Assembly (NCBI GenBank): GCA_017408735.1
Contig: JAFQUB010000041.1
Coordinates: 25,373-89,372 of the forward strand
Length of the DNA stretch: 64,000 bases
Direction: 5' to 3'
From: Lachnospiraceae bacterium
Lineage (GTDB): Bacteria; Bacillota; Clostridia; Lachnospirales; Lachnospiraceae
The number at the start of each line of letters is the position of its first letter. Position 1 is the first letter of the stretch. Below, one piece after another: positions 35,700 through 45,508 of the stretch. The position numbers were made by a program, and so were the translations under genes. The notes below the pieces were generated by a model. That model saw only the letters and a program-made list of their open reading frames with translations. It was not told the origin of the DNA and searched no databases.

Positions 35700-37733
35700 A
35701 TGAAAAAGGCGGATATTGGCGTAGGTTTGTATTTGTTAGCAGCCTTTGTATTCTTTATTATTTCAATACCTTCTGGAGTATTAGATTTCTTGTTGGCGTT
35801 TAATATTGCCATTGCGTTGGTTGTTTTATTCCAATGTTTGTATGTGAAGGAAGTACTGGATATGTCTTTCTTCCCATCGTTATTGTTATTTACAACAATT
35901 TTTAGAATAGCTTTGAATGTTTCATCTACAAAACTGATTTTAGCTACCGGTGATCCTGGTATTGTAGTGGAAACATTTGGTAAATTCGTAGGTGGAAATA
36001 ACCTTGTAATTGGTGTCATTGTCTTTGTTATTTTGATTCTGATTCAGTTTATGGTAATTAATAAGGGGTCTGAACGTGTAGCTGAAGTAACAGCACGTTT
36101 CACCTTAGATGCGATGCCTGGTAAGCAGATGGCGATTGATGCGGATTTGAATACCGGTGCAATTAGTGATGAAGAAGCAAGGATAAGACGAGAAAAGATT
36201 CAGCGTGAGTCAAGTTTCTTTGGTTCCATGGATGGTGCGGTTAAGTATGTAAAAGGTGATGCTATTGCCGGTTTGATTATTACTGCAGTCAATGTGGTTG
36301 GCGGTATTGTCATGGGCGTAATGTATCGTGATATGGAAATAGGAGATGCTTTACAGCAGTATGTAATTCTTACTATTGGTGATGGTCTGGTATCTCAGAT
36401 TCCATCTCTGTTAATTTCATTATCTACTGGTCTGTTGGTAACCAAGGGATCTGACAACAGAGATATTGGAGATACAATGCTGAATCAGCTGTTTGGCACT
36501 CCAAAGGTCATGTATATGGTAGGTGCAGCCATGTGTATACTGGGGATTGGAACACCGCTTCCTACCGTTATTTTCCTTGCATTTGGTATAGGATTAATTT
36601 TCATCGGATATAACACTCAGAGTAAGAAGGAAGTTGCTGCCATTGAAAGTGAAGTGGAAACAGCAGATTCAGATGCAGAAGAAATACGTCGTCCGGAAAA
36701 TGTGGTATCCTTATTACAGGTAGATCCAATTGAACTGGAATTTGGATATGGTATTATTCCACTGGCAGATGTAAATCAGGGTGGTGACTTGTTAGACCGA
36801 GTGGTTATGATAAGACGTCAGATTGCGTTAGAACTTGGTACGGTAGTTCCAATTATTCGTTTGCGTGATAATATTCAGCTGAATCCAAACCAGTATATTA
36901 TTAAAATCAAGGGAATTCAGTTAAGTGAAGGAGAGATTCTCTTCGATCATTATATGGCAATGAATCCGGGATATGTAGAGGAAGAAATCACAGGTATTCC
37001 AACCTTTGAACCATCTTTCCATCTGCCTGCTATCTGGATTACAGAGAGTCAGCGAGAAAGGGCAGAAAGCTTAGGATATACAGTAGTTGATCCACCATCA
37101 ATTATTGCTACGCATTTAACAGAAGTAATCAGAAAGCATATTGATGAACTTCTGACAAGACAGGATGTACAGCAGTTGATGGACAATTTAAAAGAAAACA
37201 ACCCATCACTGGTGGAAGAACTTGTTCCGAAGCTTCTTGGAATTGGAGAGATTCAGAAAGTATTGCAGAATCTTTTGCGAGAAGGAATATCTATCAGAGA
37301 TTTGCTTACAATCTGTGAAACACTTGCAGATCATGCAACTGCAACAAGAGATACGGATGTATTGACAGAGTATGTAAGACAGAGCTTAAAGAGAGCAATT
37401 TCTTCAAAATATTTTTCTGCCAATGAAACGACCAGTGTTGTAACATTGGATCCAAAGATTGAGCAGGAAATTATGAACTCTGTAAAACAGACAGAACAGG
37501 GTGCATATCTTACACTGGAACCGGAAAAGACAAAGAATATTATCAATTCGGTTCAGGAAGAAGTGAATAAATTAGAGAATTTGGGAAAGAATCCTATCGT
37601 TATCACATCACCTATTGTAAGAATGTATTTTAAAAAGCTTACAGAAGATTATTTTAGTGATTTGGTGGTTGTTTCTTACAATGAAATTGAATCAAATGTA
37701 GAATTACAGTCAGTTGGGATGGTGACAGGTTAA
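35700..37733 (+). CDS. flhA: Flagellar export gate protein FlhA
   Basis: A 677-residue export-gate protein forming a nonameric ring. Eight transmembrane helices fill the first about 310 residues, including the FHIPEP-region segment with ATGDPGI and ARFTLDAMPGKQMAIDADLN. The large cytoplasmic docking domain follows. I chose ATG 35700, at good distance from GAGG, over GTG 35694. FlhF starts 1 base after its stop. Confidence 0.96.
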   Translation: MKKADIGVGLYLLAAFVFFIISIPSGVLDFLLAFNIAIALVVLFQCLYVKEVLDMSFFPSLLLFTTIFRIALNVSSTKLILATGDPGIVVETFGKFVGGNNLVIGVIVFVILILIQFMVINKGSERVAEVTARFTLDAMPGKQMAIDADLNTGAISDEEARIRREKIQRESSFFGSMDGAVKYVKGDAIAGLIITAVNVVGGIVMGVMYRDMEIGDALQQYVILTIGDGLVSQIPSLLISLSTGLLVTKGSDNRDIGDTMLNQLFGTPKVMYMVGAAMCILGIGTPLPTVIFLAFGIGLIFIGYNTQSKKEVAAIESEVETADSDAEEIRRPENVVSLLQVDPIELEFGYGIIPLADVNQGGDLLDRVVMIRRQIALELGTVVPIIRLRDNIQLNPNQYIIKIKGIQLSEGEILFDHYMAMNPGYVEEEITGIPTFEPSFHLPAIWITESQRERAESLGYTVVDPPSIIATHLTEVIRKHIDELLTRQDVQQLMDNLKENNPSLVEELVPKLLGIGEIQKVLQNLLREGISIRDLLTICETLADHATATRDTDVLTEYVRQSLKRAISSKYFSANETTSVVTLDPKIEQEIMNSVKQTEQGAYLTLEPEKTKNIINSVQEEVNKLENLGKNPIVITSPIVRMYFKKLTEDYFSDLVVVSYNEIESNVELQSVGMVTG

Positions 37734-37734
37734 A

Positions 37735-38949
37735 ATGGTAATCAAGAAATTTCAGGCATCTTCGGAAAGTGAAGCCATGATGCAGGTGAAAGAAGAAATG
37801 GGCAGCGATGCTGTCATTATGAATATAAAAAAAACAAAACATAAGGGTGTAATGAAGTTGTTCAAGCCTACAATGGTGGAAGTAACAGCAGCTTTGGAAG
37901 AAGCAAATGATGCTCCGATTGTTCCTAAAAAGCAGGAAAATGTAGATTTAGTGGCGGATGAGCCGGTGAAGTTTGCAGTAGAAACAGCAACGAAACCAGT
38001 GGTACAGGAAGCGTCAAAACCACAGGTACAGATATCGCAGAATACAGCCCAAAACGAAACTGCGATAGAAGCAAAGCTGGATAATCTTCAGAATTTGCTG
38101 GAAAAGCAGATGGGCAAGGAAGTTGTAAATGAAACAGAAGAAATGGAAGAAAAAGATGAAAATATGAAGTTTCTTCAGTTAATTTACAATACATTGTTGG
38201 ATAATGAAGTGCAGGAAAAATATGCAAATCAGATTATTGATGAAATTTCAGCATCAGGAAAAGAAAATGTAAGTGTTGATACTTTACTTGCAAATGTTTA
38301 TCAGAAAATGATATTGAAATTTGGAGAGCCGGCACCGGTAAAGGAAAATAAGAAGGGAACGAAAATTATATTCTTTATTGGTCCTACAGGAGTTGGAAAA
38401 ACAACAACAGTAGCTAAAATTGCATCCAAATTAAAATTAGAACAAAAGAAAAAAATCGCATTACTGACAACAGACACATATCGTATTGCAGCAACAGAAC
38501 AGCTTCATACTTATGCAGAAATATTAGATGTTCCATTTCAGGTAATATATACACCGGAAGAATTGAAAGAAACAAAAGAAGAATGGAAAGATTACGATAT
38601 TATTCTGGCGGATACTGCAGGACATTCGCCAAGTAATCAGGAACAGCATGATGACTTGAAACATTTTGTGGATTCTGTAGATGATGCAGAAAAGGACTTG
38701 TATTTGGTAGTCAGTGCTACTACAAAATATAGAGATTTATTGAAGATAGTAGATTCTTATAAGGACTTTAAACAGGTTAAGATTATTTTTACAAAACTGG
38801 ATGAAACTACAACATTTGGAAATATATTGAATGTGCGAATGTATACAAATGCAAAACTATCTTATGTTACAAGCGGACAGAATGTTCCTGATGATATCAG
38901 CCTTTTAGATGCACAGAAAATAGTAAGAAAACTTTTAGGAGGCCATTAA
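37735..38949 (+). CDS. flhF: Flagellar SRP-like GTPase FlhF
   Basis: A 404-residue GTPase of the SRP family that sets flagellar number and position. A B domain (about 1-135, Glu/Lys/Val-rich) precedes the NG domain with P-loop GPTGVGKTTTVAKIA, then TTDTYRIAATEQLHTYA, DTAGHSP and TKLDETTTFG. The stop overlaps the flhG start (TAATG). With FlhG it forms a spatial control pair. Confidence 0.95.
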   Translation: MVIKKFQASSESEAMMQVKEEMGSDAVIMNIKKTKHKGVMKLFKPTMVEVTAALEEANDAPIVPKKQENVDLVADEPVKFAVETATKPVVQEASKPQVQISQNTAQNETAIEAKLDNLQNLLEKQMGKEVVNETEEMEEKDENMKFLQLIYNTLLDNEVQEKYANQIIDEISASGKENVSVDTLLANVYQKMILKFGEPAPVKENKKGTKIIFFIGPTGVGKTTTVAKIASKLKLEQKKKIALLTTDTYRIAATEQLHTYAEILDVPFQVIYTPEELKETKEEWKDYDIILADTAGHSPSNQEQHDDLKHFVDSVDDAEKDLYLVVSATTKYRDLLKIVDSYKDFKQVKIIFTKLDETTTFGNILNVRMYTNAKLSYVTSGQNVPDDISLLDAQKIVRKLLGGH

Positions 38950-39827
38950 TGGATCAGGCAGAGCAGCTTCGAAATATTATAAAAATGAATCACATCAGGC
39001 AAAAATCAACTGCCAGAGTGATTACAATTACCAGTGGTAAAGGTGGCGTTGGAAAATCAAATGTTGCCATTAATCTGGGAATTCAGTTGAAGAAAATGGG
39101 GCTGAAGGTAATAATTTTAGATGCTGATTTTGGCCTAGCCAATATTGAAGTTATGTTTGGTACCATTCCTAAGTATAACCTTAGGGATGCTATTGAAGGA
39201 AAGAAAAAATTAAAAGATATTATCACCGAAGGGCCTATGGGTGTGCAGTTTATTTCGGGTGGTAATGGTGTGGAAGGATTAGCGAATTTAAATAAGATAC
39301 AGTTGTCTAATTTGCTTAGGGGAATGGAGCAGTTAGATGAACTGGCAGATGTGATTTTGATTGATACCGCAGCAGGTATTTCTGATAATGTTATGGAGTT
39401 TGTAGCATCCGGAAGCGAGGTTTTGCTGGTGACAACGCCGGAACCCACTTCTCTTACAGATTCTTATTCATTATTGAAGGCGTTGAATAATTACTCTGGA
39501 TTTTCTAAGGAGAATACAGAGGTTAAAATAATAGCAAATAAAGTTTCTAATATGGTGGAAGGCAGAAATCTATTTACAAAATTGAACCTTGTAACAGAAA
39601 AATTTTTGAATATGTCACTTGGATTTTCGGGAGCGATTCCTATGGACGAGCAGATTATTAAAGCAGTCATGAAACAATCCCCAATTTCTATAAGTTATCC
39701 TAATGCAAAAGCATCCAAAGCTTTTGAACGACTGGCAGCACAGTTGACCGGAACACAGATGACAGGAAATAAGAGAAGTCTTGCAGAAGTATTCTCAAAT
39801 TATTTCCACAGGAAATCAGATAAGTGA
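38949..39827 (+). CDS. flhG: MinD-like ATPase FlhG
   Basis: A 292-residue ParA/MinD-family ATPase (YlxH in Bacillus, FleN elsewhere) that stimulates FlhF and limits flagellar number. The deviant Walker A is KGGVGKSN (about 29-36), preceded by RQKSTARVITITS; the second motif is ILDADFGLANIEVMFG. The N-terminal helix with DQAEQLRNII is the FlhF-activating element of the family. The start overlaps the flhF stop. Confidence 0.94.
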   Translation: MDQAEQLRNIIKMNHIRQKSTARVITITSGKGGVGKSNVAINLGIQLKKMGLKVIILDADFGLANIEVMFGTIPKYNLRDAIEGKKKLKDIITEGPMGVQFISGGNGVEGLANLNKIQLSNLLRGMEQLDELADVILIDTAAGISDNVMEFVASGSEVLLVTTPEPTSLTDSYSLLKALNNYSGFSKENTEVKIIANKVSNMVEGRNLFTKLNLVTEKFLNMSLGFSGAIPMDEQIIKAVMKQSPISISYPNAKASKAFERLAAQLTGTQMTGNKRSLAEVFSNYFHRKSDK

Positions 39828-39838
39828 GAGTGATTAGT

Positions 39839-40564
39839 ATGGTAACAAAAGTTATTAGAGTAGGTGACAAGATTGACTTGGTAGAAAGTAATACCGCTGT
39901 TAATAACAAGGAAGAAAAAAAGGTTTACAGAAGTCAGGTATATGATGTTGTAGGAGAAGAACAGCTGAAAATTGCCATGCCTCAAGAAAAAGGAAAGCTT
40001 CTTTTATTAAATTTAGAGGCAGTATATCGACTTCAGTTTTATACAGAAACAGGATTGTATGAATGTAAGGGAAAGGTGATTGACCGATATAAAACAGATA
40101 ATGTTTATGTAGTAGTGGTGGATATTATATCTGCTTTAAAAAAGATTCAAAGACGAGAATTTTATCGTTTGAATTGTCTTTTGGATGGGCAGATACATAG
40201 TTTAGATGAAGAAGAGCTGATGGCGGGGGATTTAAAGCGGATTTTGCGAATGCATGAGTCTAACTGGCCAGTGTATGAGGATGCCGTTATTGTGGACATC
40301 AGCGGAGGAGGTGCCAGAATCGCTACCAATTATCAGGTAGAAGAAGATAGTTATATTATATTAAAATTCCAAGTGAATTTTAAAGAAGATTTCCGGGAGT
40401 ACAGACTTTTAGCCCATGTGGTAATGGTGAAGAAACTGGAAAACAAAAAGAAGGATTATGAACTGCGAATCGAGTTTGAGCAGATCGATAATAATGTTAG
40501 GGAATCACTGATAAAATATATCTTTGAGGAAGAACGCAAAAAAAGAAAAAGTGAAAAGAGTTGA
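39839..40564 (+). CDS. YcgR-like PilZ-domain flagellar brake protein
   Basis: A 241-residue protein with an N-terminal YcgR-type beta domain (about 1-105) and a C-terminal PilZ domain. The c-di-GMP binding pattern is seen as QRREFYRLNC (RxxxR) followed by DISGGGARI (D/NxSxxG). YcgR/DgrA proteins slow or stop motors when c-di-GMP is high. Its insertion between flhG and cheB links the second messenger to the operon. Start uncertain: ATG 39839 is used; GTG 39824, with AGGAAA eight bases upstream and overlapping flhG, is also plausible. Confidence 0.87.
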   Translation: MVTKVIRVGDKIDLVESNTAVNNKEEKKVYRSQVYDVVGEEQLKIAMPQEKGKLLLLNLEAVYRLQFYTETGLYECKGKVIDRYKTDNVYVVVVDIISALKKIQRREFYRLNCLLDGQIHSLDEEELMAGDLKRILRMHESNWPVYEDAVIVDISGGGARIATNYQVEEDSYIILKFQVNFKEDFREYRLLAHVVMVKKLENKKKDYELRIEFEQIDNNVRESLIKYIFEEERKKRKSEKS

Positions 40565-40569
40565 TTATA

Positions 40570-41703
40570 ATGGATGGGAAGAAAAAAATATTAGTTGTAG
40601 ATGACTCTGCACTTATGAGAAGGGTAGTCTGTGATATAATAAACTCAGATGAAAACTTCGTGGTAGCTGATATAGCCAAAGATGGTGTGGAGGCGTTTGC
40701 ATTATTAACAGATAACCAATATGATGTGGTGGTTCTGGATATTAATATGCCACGAATGTCCGGGCTTGAATTGCTTGAAAAAATGCATAAGCTGAAAATG
40801 AGGGCGAATATCATCATGAATAGCACTTTGACAAAAGAAGGTGCATCAGAAACCATCAGAGCCTTAGAATTAGGTGCGGTTGATTTTGTGACAAAACCGG
40901 ATAATTTTATAGCTGCTAAGGGTAATGATTTTAGGGTGGCTTTGTTGAATACAATCAAAGTAGTATCCCAAGTGAGAACACCAAGAAAGTTTGGGGTCAG
41001 CAGACCGGCAATGGGGGCTGGGACTGTAACATCAGCACCGAGGCAGACAGTAAAGACACAAATACATAGTCAAAGCATAGAAAAAGAAGTTAAGACAAGG
41101 CAGGGGAACAAGCCTGTTGGAAACAAAAAAAATAAAATTATTGCGCTGGCTTGTTCAACCGGGGGACCAAAATCATTGCAGAGTGTAGTGCCATTGCTGC
41201 CAGCGGATTTACCTTATCCGATGTTAATTGTACAGCATATGCCTGCCGGATTCACAAAATCTTTGGCAGACAGATTAAATGATGTTAGTAAAATAGAAGT
41301 AAAAGAGGCAGCAGAAGGGGATGTTTTGAAAGCCGGATGTGTATATATTGCGCCGGGTGGAAAACATATGCAGGTGAAGGAAGTAGGCGGTCAGCATAAG
41401 ATTACGCTTACAGATGAACCGCCAAGAGAAGGTGTAAAACCATGTGCCAACTACATGTATGAGTCTTTGGCAAAAAGCTCGTATGAAGAAGTGATTTGTG
41501 TAGTTTTGACAGGCATGGGAGCAGATGGGACAAAAGGTATTAAGTATTTGGATGAAAGAAAAAAAACGTATGTAATCTCTCAGGATGAAGCGTCCTGTGT
41601 AGTTTATGGAATGCCAAAGGCAATAGCAGAAACGGGTCTTGTAGATGAAGTAGTAACATTGACCAAGATTACAGAAACAATTTTAAAGAATTTGGGGGTA
41701 TGA
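40570..41703 (+). CDS. cheB: Chemotaxis methylesterase CheB
   Basis: A 377-residue response-regulator methylesterase that removes methyl groups from receptors. The receiver domain has Asp57 in VVLDINMPRMSG. The catalytic triad of the C-terminal domain is Ser196 (ACSTGG), His223 (QHMPAGF) and Asp319 (GMGADG). A linker of about 65 polar residues joins the domains. I used the ATG at 40570; a TTG at 40561 lies over the stop of the PilZ gene. The partner methyltransferase CheR is not in this window. Confidence 0.94.
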   Translation: MDGKKKILVVDDSALMRRVVCDIINSDENFVVADIAKDGVEAFALLTDNQYDVVVLDINMPRMSGLELLEKMHKLKMRANIIMNSTLTKEGASETIRALELGAVDFVTKPDNFIAAKGNDFRVALLNTIKVVSQVRTPRKFGVSRPAMGAGTVTSAPRQTVKTQIHSQSIEKEVKTRQGNKPVGNKKNKIIALACSTGGPKSLQSVVPLLPADLPYPMLIVQHMPAGFTKSLADRLNDVSKIEVKEAAEGDVLKAGCVYIAPGGKHMQVKEVGGQHKITLTDEPPREGVKPCANYMYESLAKSSYEEVICVVLTGMGADGTKGIKYLDERKKTYVISQDEASCVVYGMPKAIAETGLVDEVVTLTKITETILKNLGV

Positions 41704-41707
41704 CAAA

Positions 41708-43798
41708 ATGGATACAAGTCAATATTTGGAGATTTTTATCGACGAAACAAAAGAGCATTTACAGAATCTGAATGAGCAATTGTTAGTTCTTGAAAAGGAA
41801 CCGGATAATGCAGATACAATTAATGAAATCTTCCGTGCAGCCCATTCACTGAAAGGTATGGCAGGTACCATGGGATATAAACGTATGCAACGTTTAACAC
41901 ATGATACTGAAAATGTTTTTTCAGAAATCAGAAATGGTAAAATGAAGGTTTCAGCGGGACTGATTGATACATTGTTTCAGAGTCTGGATGCGTTGGAAGG
42001 CTATTTGGAAAATATTCAGCAGACAGCAGATGAAGGGACAGATGATCATGAGCCTATTATCAAGCAGTTGAATGAAATTCTGGCAAGTGCAACAGGTGCA
42101 GCACCGGTTACGCCAACAACAGCACCGGTTGCAGAAGAAAAGAAACAGGAAACAGAAGCCGATGAAAAGTTGGCAAGAAAATACAAAAAAATGAAGCTGG
42201 AAGAACATGAACTTACTGCGATGAGTGAAGCTTATAAGAAAAATATGAGCGTATATGGTATGACTGTTCATATACAGGAATCTTGTATCTTAAAAGCAGC
42301 AAGAGCATTTTTGGTATTTAAGGCATTGGAAGAAATTGGGGAAATTATTGTATCTGAGCCAAGCGTACAGGATATTGAAGATGAAAAATTTGATTTTGAC
42401 TTTAGTCTATATCTGATTACACAAGCAGAACAGGAAAAAGTAAAAACCGTAGTAAAATCTGTTTCTGAAATTGAAGATGTAGTAATGGAGAAGATTGAAA
42501 ATACAGAGTCACTTTCAGATTCTGTAGAGACAAAAACAGAAGAAAAACCAGAAATAAAAGAAGAAAAACCTGCACAGGCAGCAGCACAGGCAGCACCTAC
42601 AAAACAGGCAGCACCTGCAAAGCAACCGGCAAAACCAGTAGTAAACAGAACGGTTCGTGTGGATATTGAAAAGCTGGATGCATTGATGAATCAGGTTAGT
42701 GAGCTTATTATTGCTAAGAACAGTCTTGTTTCTATCAGTTCAACAGAAAGTGCAGAAGCAACTTTGCAGGGATTGCACGAACAGATTGAATATTTGGAAA
42801 GAATTACAACCAATCTTCATGAATCAGTAATGAAAGTACGAATGGTACCAATTGAAAGTGTTGTAAGCCGTTTCCCGAGAATGATTCGTGACATTTCCAA
42901 GAAACTGAATAAGAAGATGGAATTGTATATGACTGGTGAAGATACAGAACTTGACAGAACTGTTATCGATGAAATCGGAGATCCGCTGATGCATTTACTT
43001 CGTAACTCAGCAGACCATGGTTTGGAAGCAAACGATGTGCGAGTTCAGAGAGGAAAAGAAGAAGTTGGTTCTATTTTCTTAAATGCATACCAGGAAGGAA
43101 ATAATGTTATCATTGAAGTTGGTGATGATGGTAATGGTATTGATGTGGAAAGCGTTAAGGCAAAAGGTATCGAAAGAGGTATTATTACTCCGGAACAGGC
43201 TGAGACCATGACAGATAAAGATATTATCGGATTGTTGTTTATGCCAAGCTTTTCTATGGCGAAAAAGGTTTCCGACCTTTCAGGTAGAGGTGTAGGACTT
43301 GATGTTGTTAAGTCAAAGATTGAGTCCCTTGGAGGAGATGTAGAAGTTAAAACAAAGCTGGGAGAAGGAACCACCTTTGTTATCAGACTTCCGCTTACAC
43401 TTGCGATTATTCAGGCATTGATGGTAGAACTTGGTGGAGAAAAATACGCAATTTCCTTAAGTACTATCCAGACCATTGAAGATATTTCTGTATCTGATAT
43501 TAAATATGTACAGTCAAAAGAGGTAATTCACATCCGTGGTGCAGTTATTCCGATTATCAGACTGGATAAGATTTTGGATATCGAACCAAGAGAAGAAGAA
43601 CCGGAAAATCTTACCGTAGTTATTATCAAGAAGGGTGATAAACAGGCTGGTCTTGTGGTAGATAATTTAATCGGACAGCAGGAAATTGTTATCAAATCTC
43701 TTGGTAAATATATTGATAATACAAAGATTATCAGTGGTGCAACTATTCTTGGTGATGGTGAAGTAGCATTAATTCTTGACACAAATGTATTAATTTAG
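41708..43798 (+). CDS. cheA: Chemotaxis histidine kinase CheA
   Basis: A 696-residue kinase with P1 HPt domain (His46 in FRAAHSLKGMAGT), a P2-like CheY/CheB-binding domain (about 175-262), an Ala/Pro/Lys-rich linker and dimerisation domain P3 (about 310-375). The P4 ATPase domain has HLLRNSADHG, GDDGNGID, SGRGVGLDVV and GEGTTF, and a CheW-like P5 domain (about 560-696) ends the protein. It phosphorylates CheY and CheB in response to receptors. Confidence 0.96.
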   Translation: MDTSQYLEIFIDETKEHLQNLNEQLLVLEKEPDNADTINEIFRAAHSLKGMAGTMGYKRMQRLTHDTENVFSEIRNGKMKVSAGLIDTLFQSLDALEGYLENIQQTADEGTDDHEPIIKQLNEILASATGAAPVTPTTAPVAEEKKQETEADEKLARKYKKMKLEEHELTAMSEAYKKNMSVYGMTVHIQESCILKAARAFLVFKALEEIGEIIVSEPSVQDIEDEKFDFDFSLYLITQAEQEKVKTVVKSVSEIEDVVMEKIENTESLSDSVETKTEEKPEIKEEKPAQAAAQAAPTKQAAPAKQPAKPVVNRTVRVDIEKLDALMNQVSELIIAKNSLVSISSTESAEATLQGLHEQIEYLERITTNLHESVMKVRMVPIESVVSRFPRMIRDISKKLNKKMELYMTGEDTELDRTVIDEIGDPLMHLLRNSADHGLEANDVRVQRGKEEVGSIFLNAYQEGNNVIIEVGDDGNGIDVESVKAKGIERGIITPEQAETMTDKDIIGLLFMPSFSMAKKVSDLSGRGVGLDVVKSKIESLGGDVEVKTKLGEGTTFVIRLPLTLAIIQALMVELGGEKYAISLSTIQTIEDISVSDIKYVQSKEVIHIRGAVIPIIRLDKILDIEPREEEPENLTVVIIKKGDKQAGLVVDNLIGQQEIVIKSLGKYIDNTKIISGATILGDGEVALILDTNVLI

Positions 43799-43810
43799 GG
43801 GGTGTTTGTT

Positions 43811-44269
43811 GTGGAAGAAAACAAAGTAGGATTAGAAGGTATACAGTATATAGTTGTAAAAATTGGCAGTGAACAATATGGTATTGACATCAAATATGTA
43901 GATAATATTGTTCGTTTACAGAAAATTACAAGAGTGCCAAAGATTCAGAATTATTTTAAAGGGGTTATTAACCTGAGAGGTGAAATTGTTCCGGTTATGA
44001 GCTTGAGATTGAAAATGAATCAGGCAGAAAATGAATACACAAACGCAGCGAGAATTATTATTCTGAAATTGGAACCACAGGCAGCCATCGGAATGATTGT
44101 AGATGAAGTAAAAGAAGTGGTGACATTGGATGAAGATGAAATCGAAAAAGTAGTATATAATGCGAAGGAAGAAAATGCCGGATATATCATCGGAATTGGT
44201 AAACATGAAGGTGAGTTGATTTCATTACTTGATTTAAATGCAGTAATTGGTGAAAAAGAAAACGTGTAA
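43811..44269 (+). CDS. cheW: Chemotaxis adaptor protein CheW
   Basis: A 152-residue receptor-kinase coupling protein with the CheW fold: GIDIKYVDNIVRLQKITRVP, FKGVINLRGEIVPVMSLR and the late VDEVKEVV motif. I chose GTG 43811, eight bases after AGGGGG; an in-frame GTG at 43802 overlaps the ribosome site. It follows cheA by 12 bases. Confidence 0.94.
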   Translation: MEENKVGLEGIQYIVVKIGSEQYGIDIKYVDNIVRLQKITRVPKIQNYFKGVINLRGEIVPVMSLRLKMNQAENEYTNAARIIILKLEPQAAIGMIVDEVKEVVTLDEDEIEKVVYNAKEENAGYIIGIGKHEGELISLLDLNAVIGEKENV

Positions 44270-44284
44270 GGTGGTGATGTCGTA

Positions 44285-44899
44285 ATGTCAAAAGTTAATC
44301 TAAATGAGATAGATAATAAATATTACGATGTGCTACGTGAAATAGGAAATATCGGTGCAGGAAATGCAACAACAGCGCTTGCCCAGCTTCTGAATATGAA
44401 GCTGGACATGCGTGTTCCTAAAGTGGAACTGCTGGAATTCAATAAACTGGCAGAAACTATTTGTGGAGAAGAAGATATTGTTGTTGGTATTTATTTGTTC
44501 TTGGAAGGCGATATTAATGGAAGTATGATGTTTATGTTAGAAGAACAGTCTTCCCATATACTGGTAAATCATTTAATGGGAAGAGATACTACTAATATGG
44601 AACCTTTTAATGAAATGGACTTTTCTGCATTACAGGAAATAGGAAATATTATCACGGGTGCATATCTTTCATCCCTTTCGGGATTAACAGGGTTATATAT
44701 TAACGCCTCAGTTCCGTACCTTACTGTAGATATGGCAGGAGCTATTTTAAGTGTTCCGGCTATTGAATTTGGAAAGTTGGGTGACAGAGCATTGTTAATT
44801 GAAACAGAGTTTGGAGATGACATTGCTATTAACGGATACTTTATTTTGATACCTGACATGCCGTCATATGATGTGATTTTGAAATCATTAGGTATATAA
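44285..44899 (+). CDS. cheC: CheY-P phosphatase CheC
   Basis: A 204-residue phosphatase with both pseudo-symmetric active motifs, LREIGNIGAGNATTAL and LQEIGNIITGAYL, each carrying the catalytic Glu and Asn. CheC dephosphorylates CheY-P and is stimulated by CheD. The AGGTGGTGA site precedes the ATG. Together with FliY it gives two phosphatases for one CheY. Confidence 0.94.
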   Translation: MSKVNLNEIDNKYYDVLREIGNIGAGNATTALAQLLNMKLDMRVPKVELLEFNKLAETICGEEDIVVGIYLFLEGDINGSMMFMLEEQSSHILVNHLMGRDTTNMEPFNEMDFSALQEIGNIITGAYLSSLSGLTGLYINASVPYLTVDMAGAILSVPAIEFGKLGDRALLIETEFGDDIAINGYFILIPDMPSYDVILKSLGI

Positions 44900-44912
44900 A
44901 GAGGTGAAGTGA

Positions 44913-45404
44913 ATGGCTGAGATGATAAAAGTGGGAATGGCGGATTTAAAAGTATGTCCATATCCAAATGCTGTCACGACTTTAGGACTTGGCTCTTGTG
45001 TAGGAATTGCATTGTATGATCCGGTGACGAAAGTAGCGGGACTGGCTCACATTATGCTTCCAGACAGCACACAGATAAGAAATAATGAGAATAAAGCGAA
45101 ATTTGCTGATACAGGTATTTTAGAACTGGTAGAGCAGATGGTGAAAGCAGGAGCGAATAAGTCAAGACTTGTGGCTAAGATAGCTGGCGGAGCGCAGATG
45201 TTTGCGTTTCAAAATGCAAATAATTCGGATATGGTTCGTGTAGGAGACAGAAATGTAGAATCCACCAAAAGAGTACTTAAGACGATGAACATCAGAATTC
45301 TTTCAGAAGATACAGGGTTAAATTATGGTCGAACGGTAGAATTTTATTCAGAAACAGGAGATTTTGTCATAAAATCTGTTGGCAAACCAATAAAAACCAT
45401 ATAA
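44913..45404 (+). CDS. cheD: Chemoreceptor glutamine deamidase CheD
   Basis: A 163-residue deamidase that converts receptor Gln to Glu and binds CheC. Catalytic Cys29 is in LGLGSCVGIALYD and His46 in LAHIMLPDS; the AGGAQMF segment is also typical. It lies 13 bases after cheC. Two hairpins follow in the gap before the next gene. Confidence 0.94.
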   Translation: MAEMIKVGMADLKVCPYPNAVTTLGLGSCVGIALYDPVTKVAGLAHIMLPDSTQIRNNENKAKFADTGILELVEQMVKAGANKSRLVAKIAGGAQMFAFQNANNSDMVRVGDRNVESTKRVLKTMNIRILSEDTGLNYGRTVEFYSETGDFVIKSVGKPIKTI

Positions 45405-45427
45405 AATAGAAGAAAGAAAATGGTAAA

Positions 45428-45472
45428 GCTATAAGCAGTTTCGCTTATAGCATGTCGTGTTTATAGACATGC
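45428..45472 (+). promoter_or_regulatory. Tandem hairpins between cheD and the membrane-protein gene
   Basis: Stem 1 is 9 bp (45428-45436 with 45443-45451, 6-base loop). Stem 2 is 7-8 bp (45449/50-45456 with 45466-45472/73, 9-base loop). Their arms share 2-3 bases, so the closing pairs exclude each other. Only a weak T-rich stretch follows, so this may attenuate or process the transcript before fliA. Confidence 0.55.
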
Positions 45473-45508
45473 TTTCTCAAAAAATGTAATATATAGTGGA
45501 GGGGTTTG

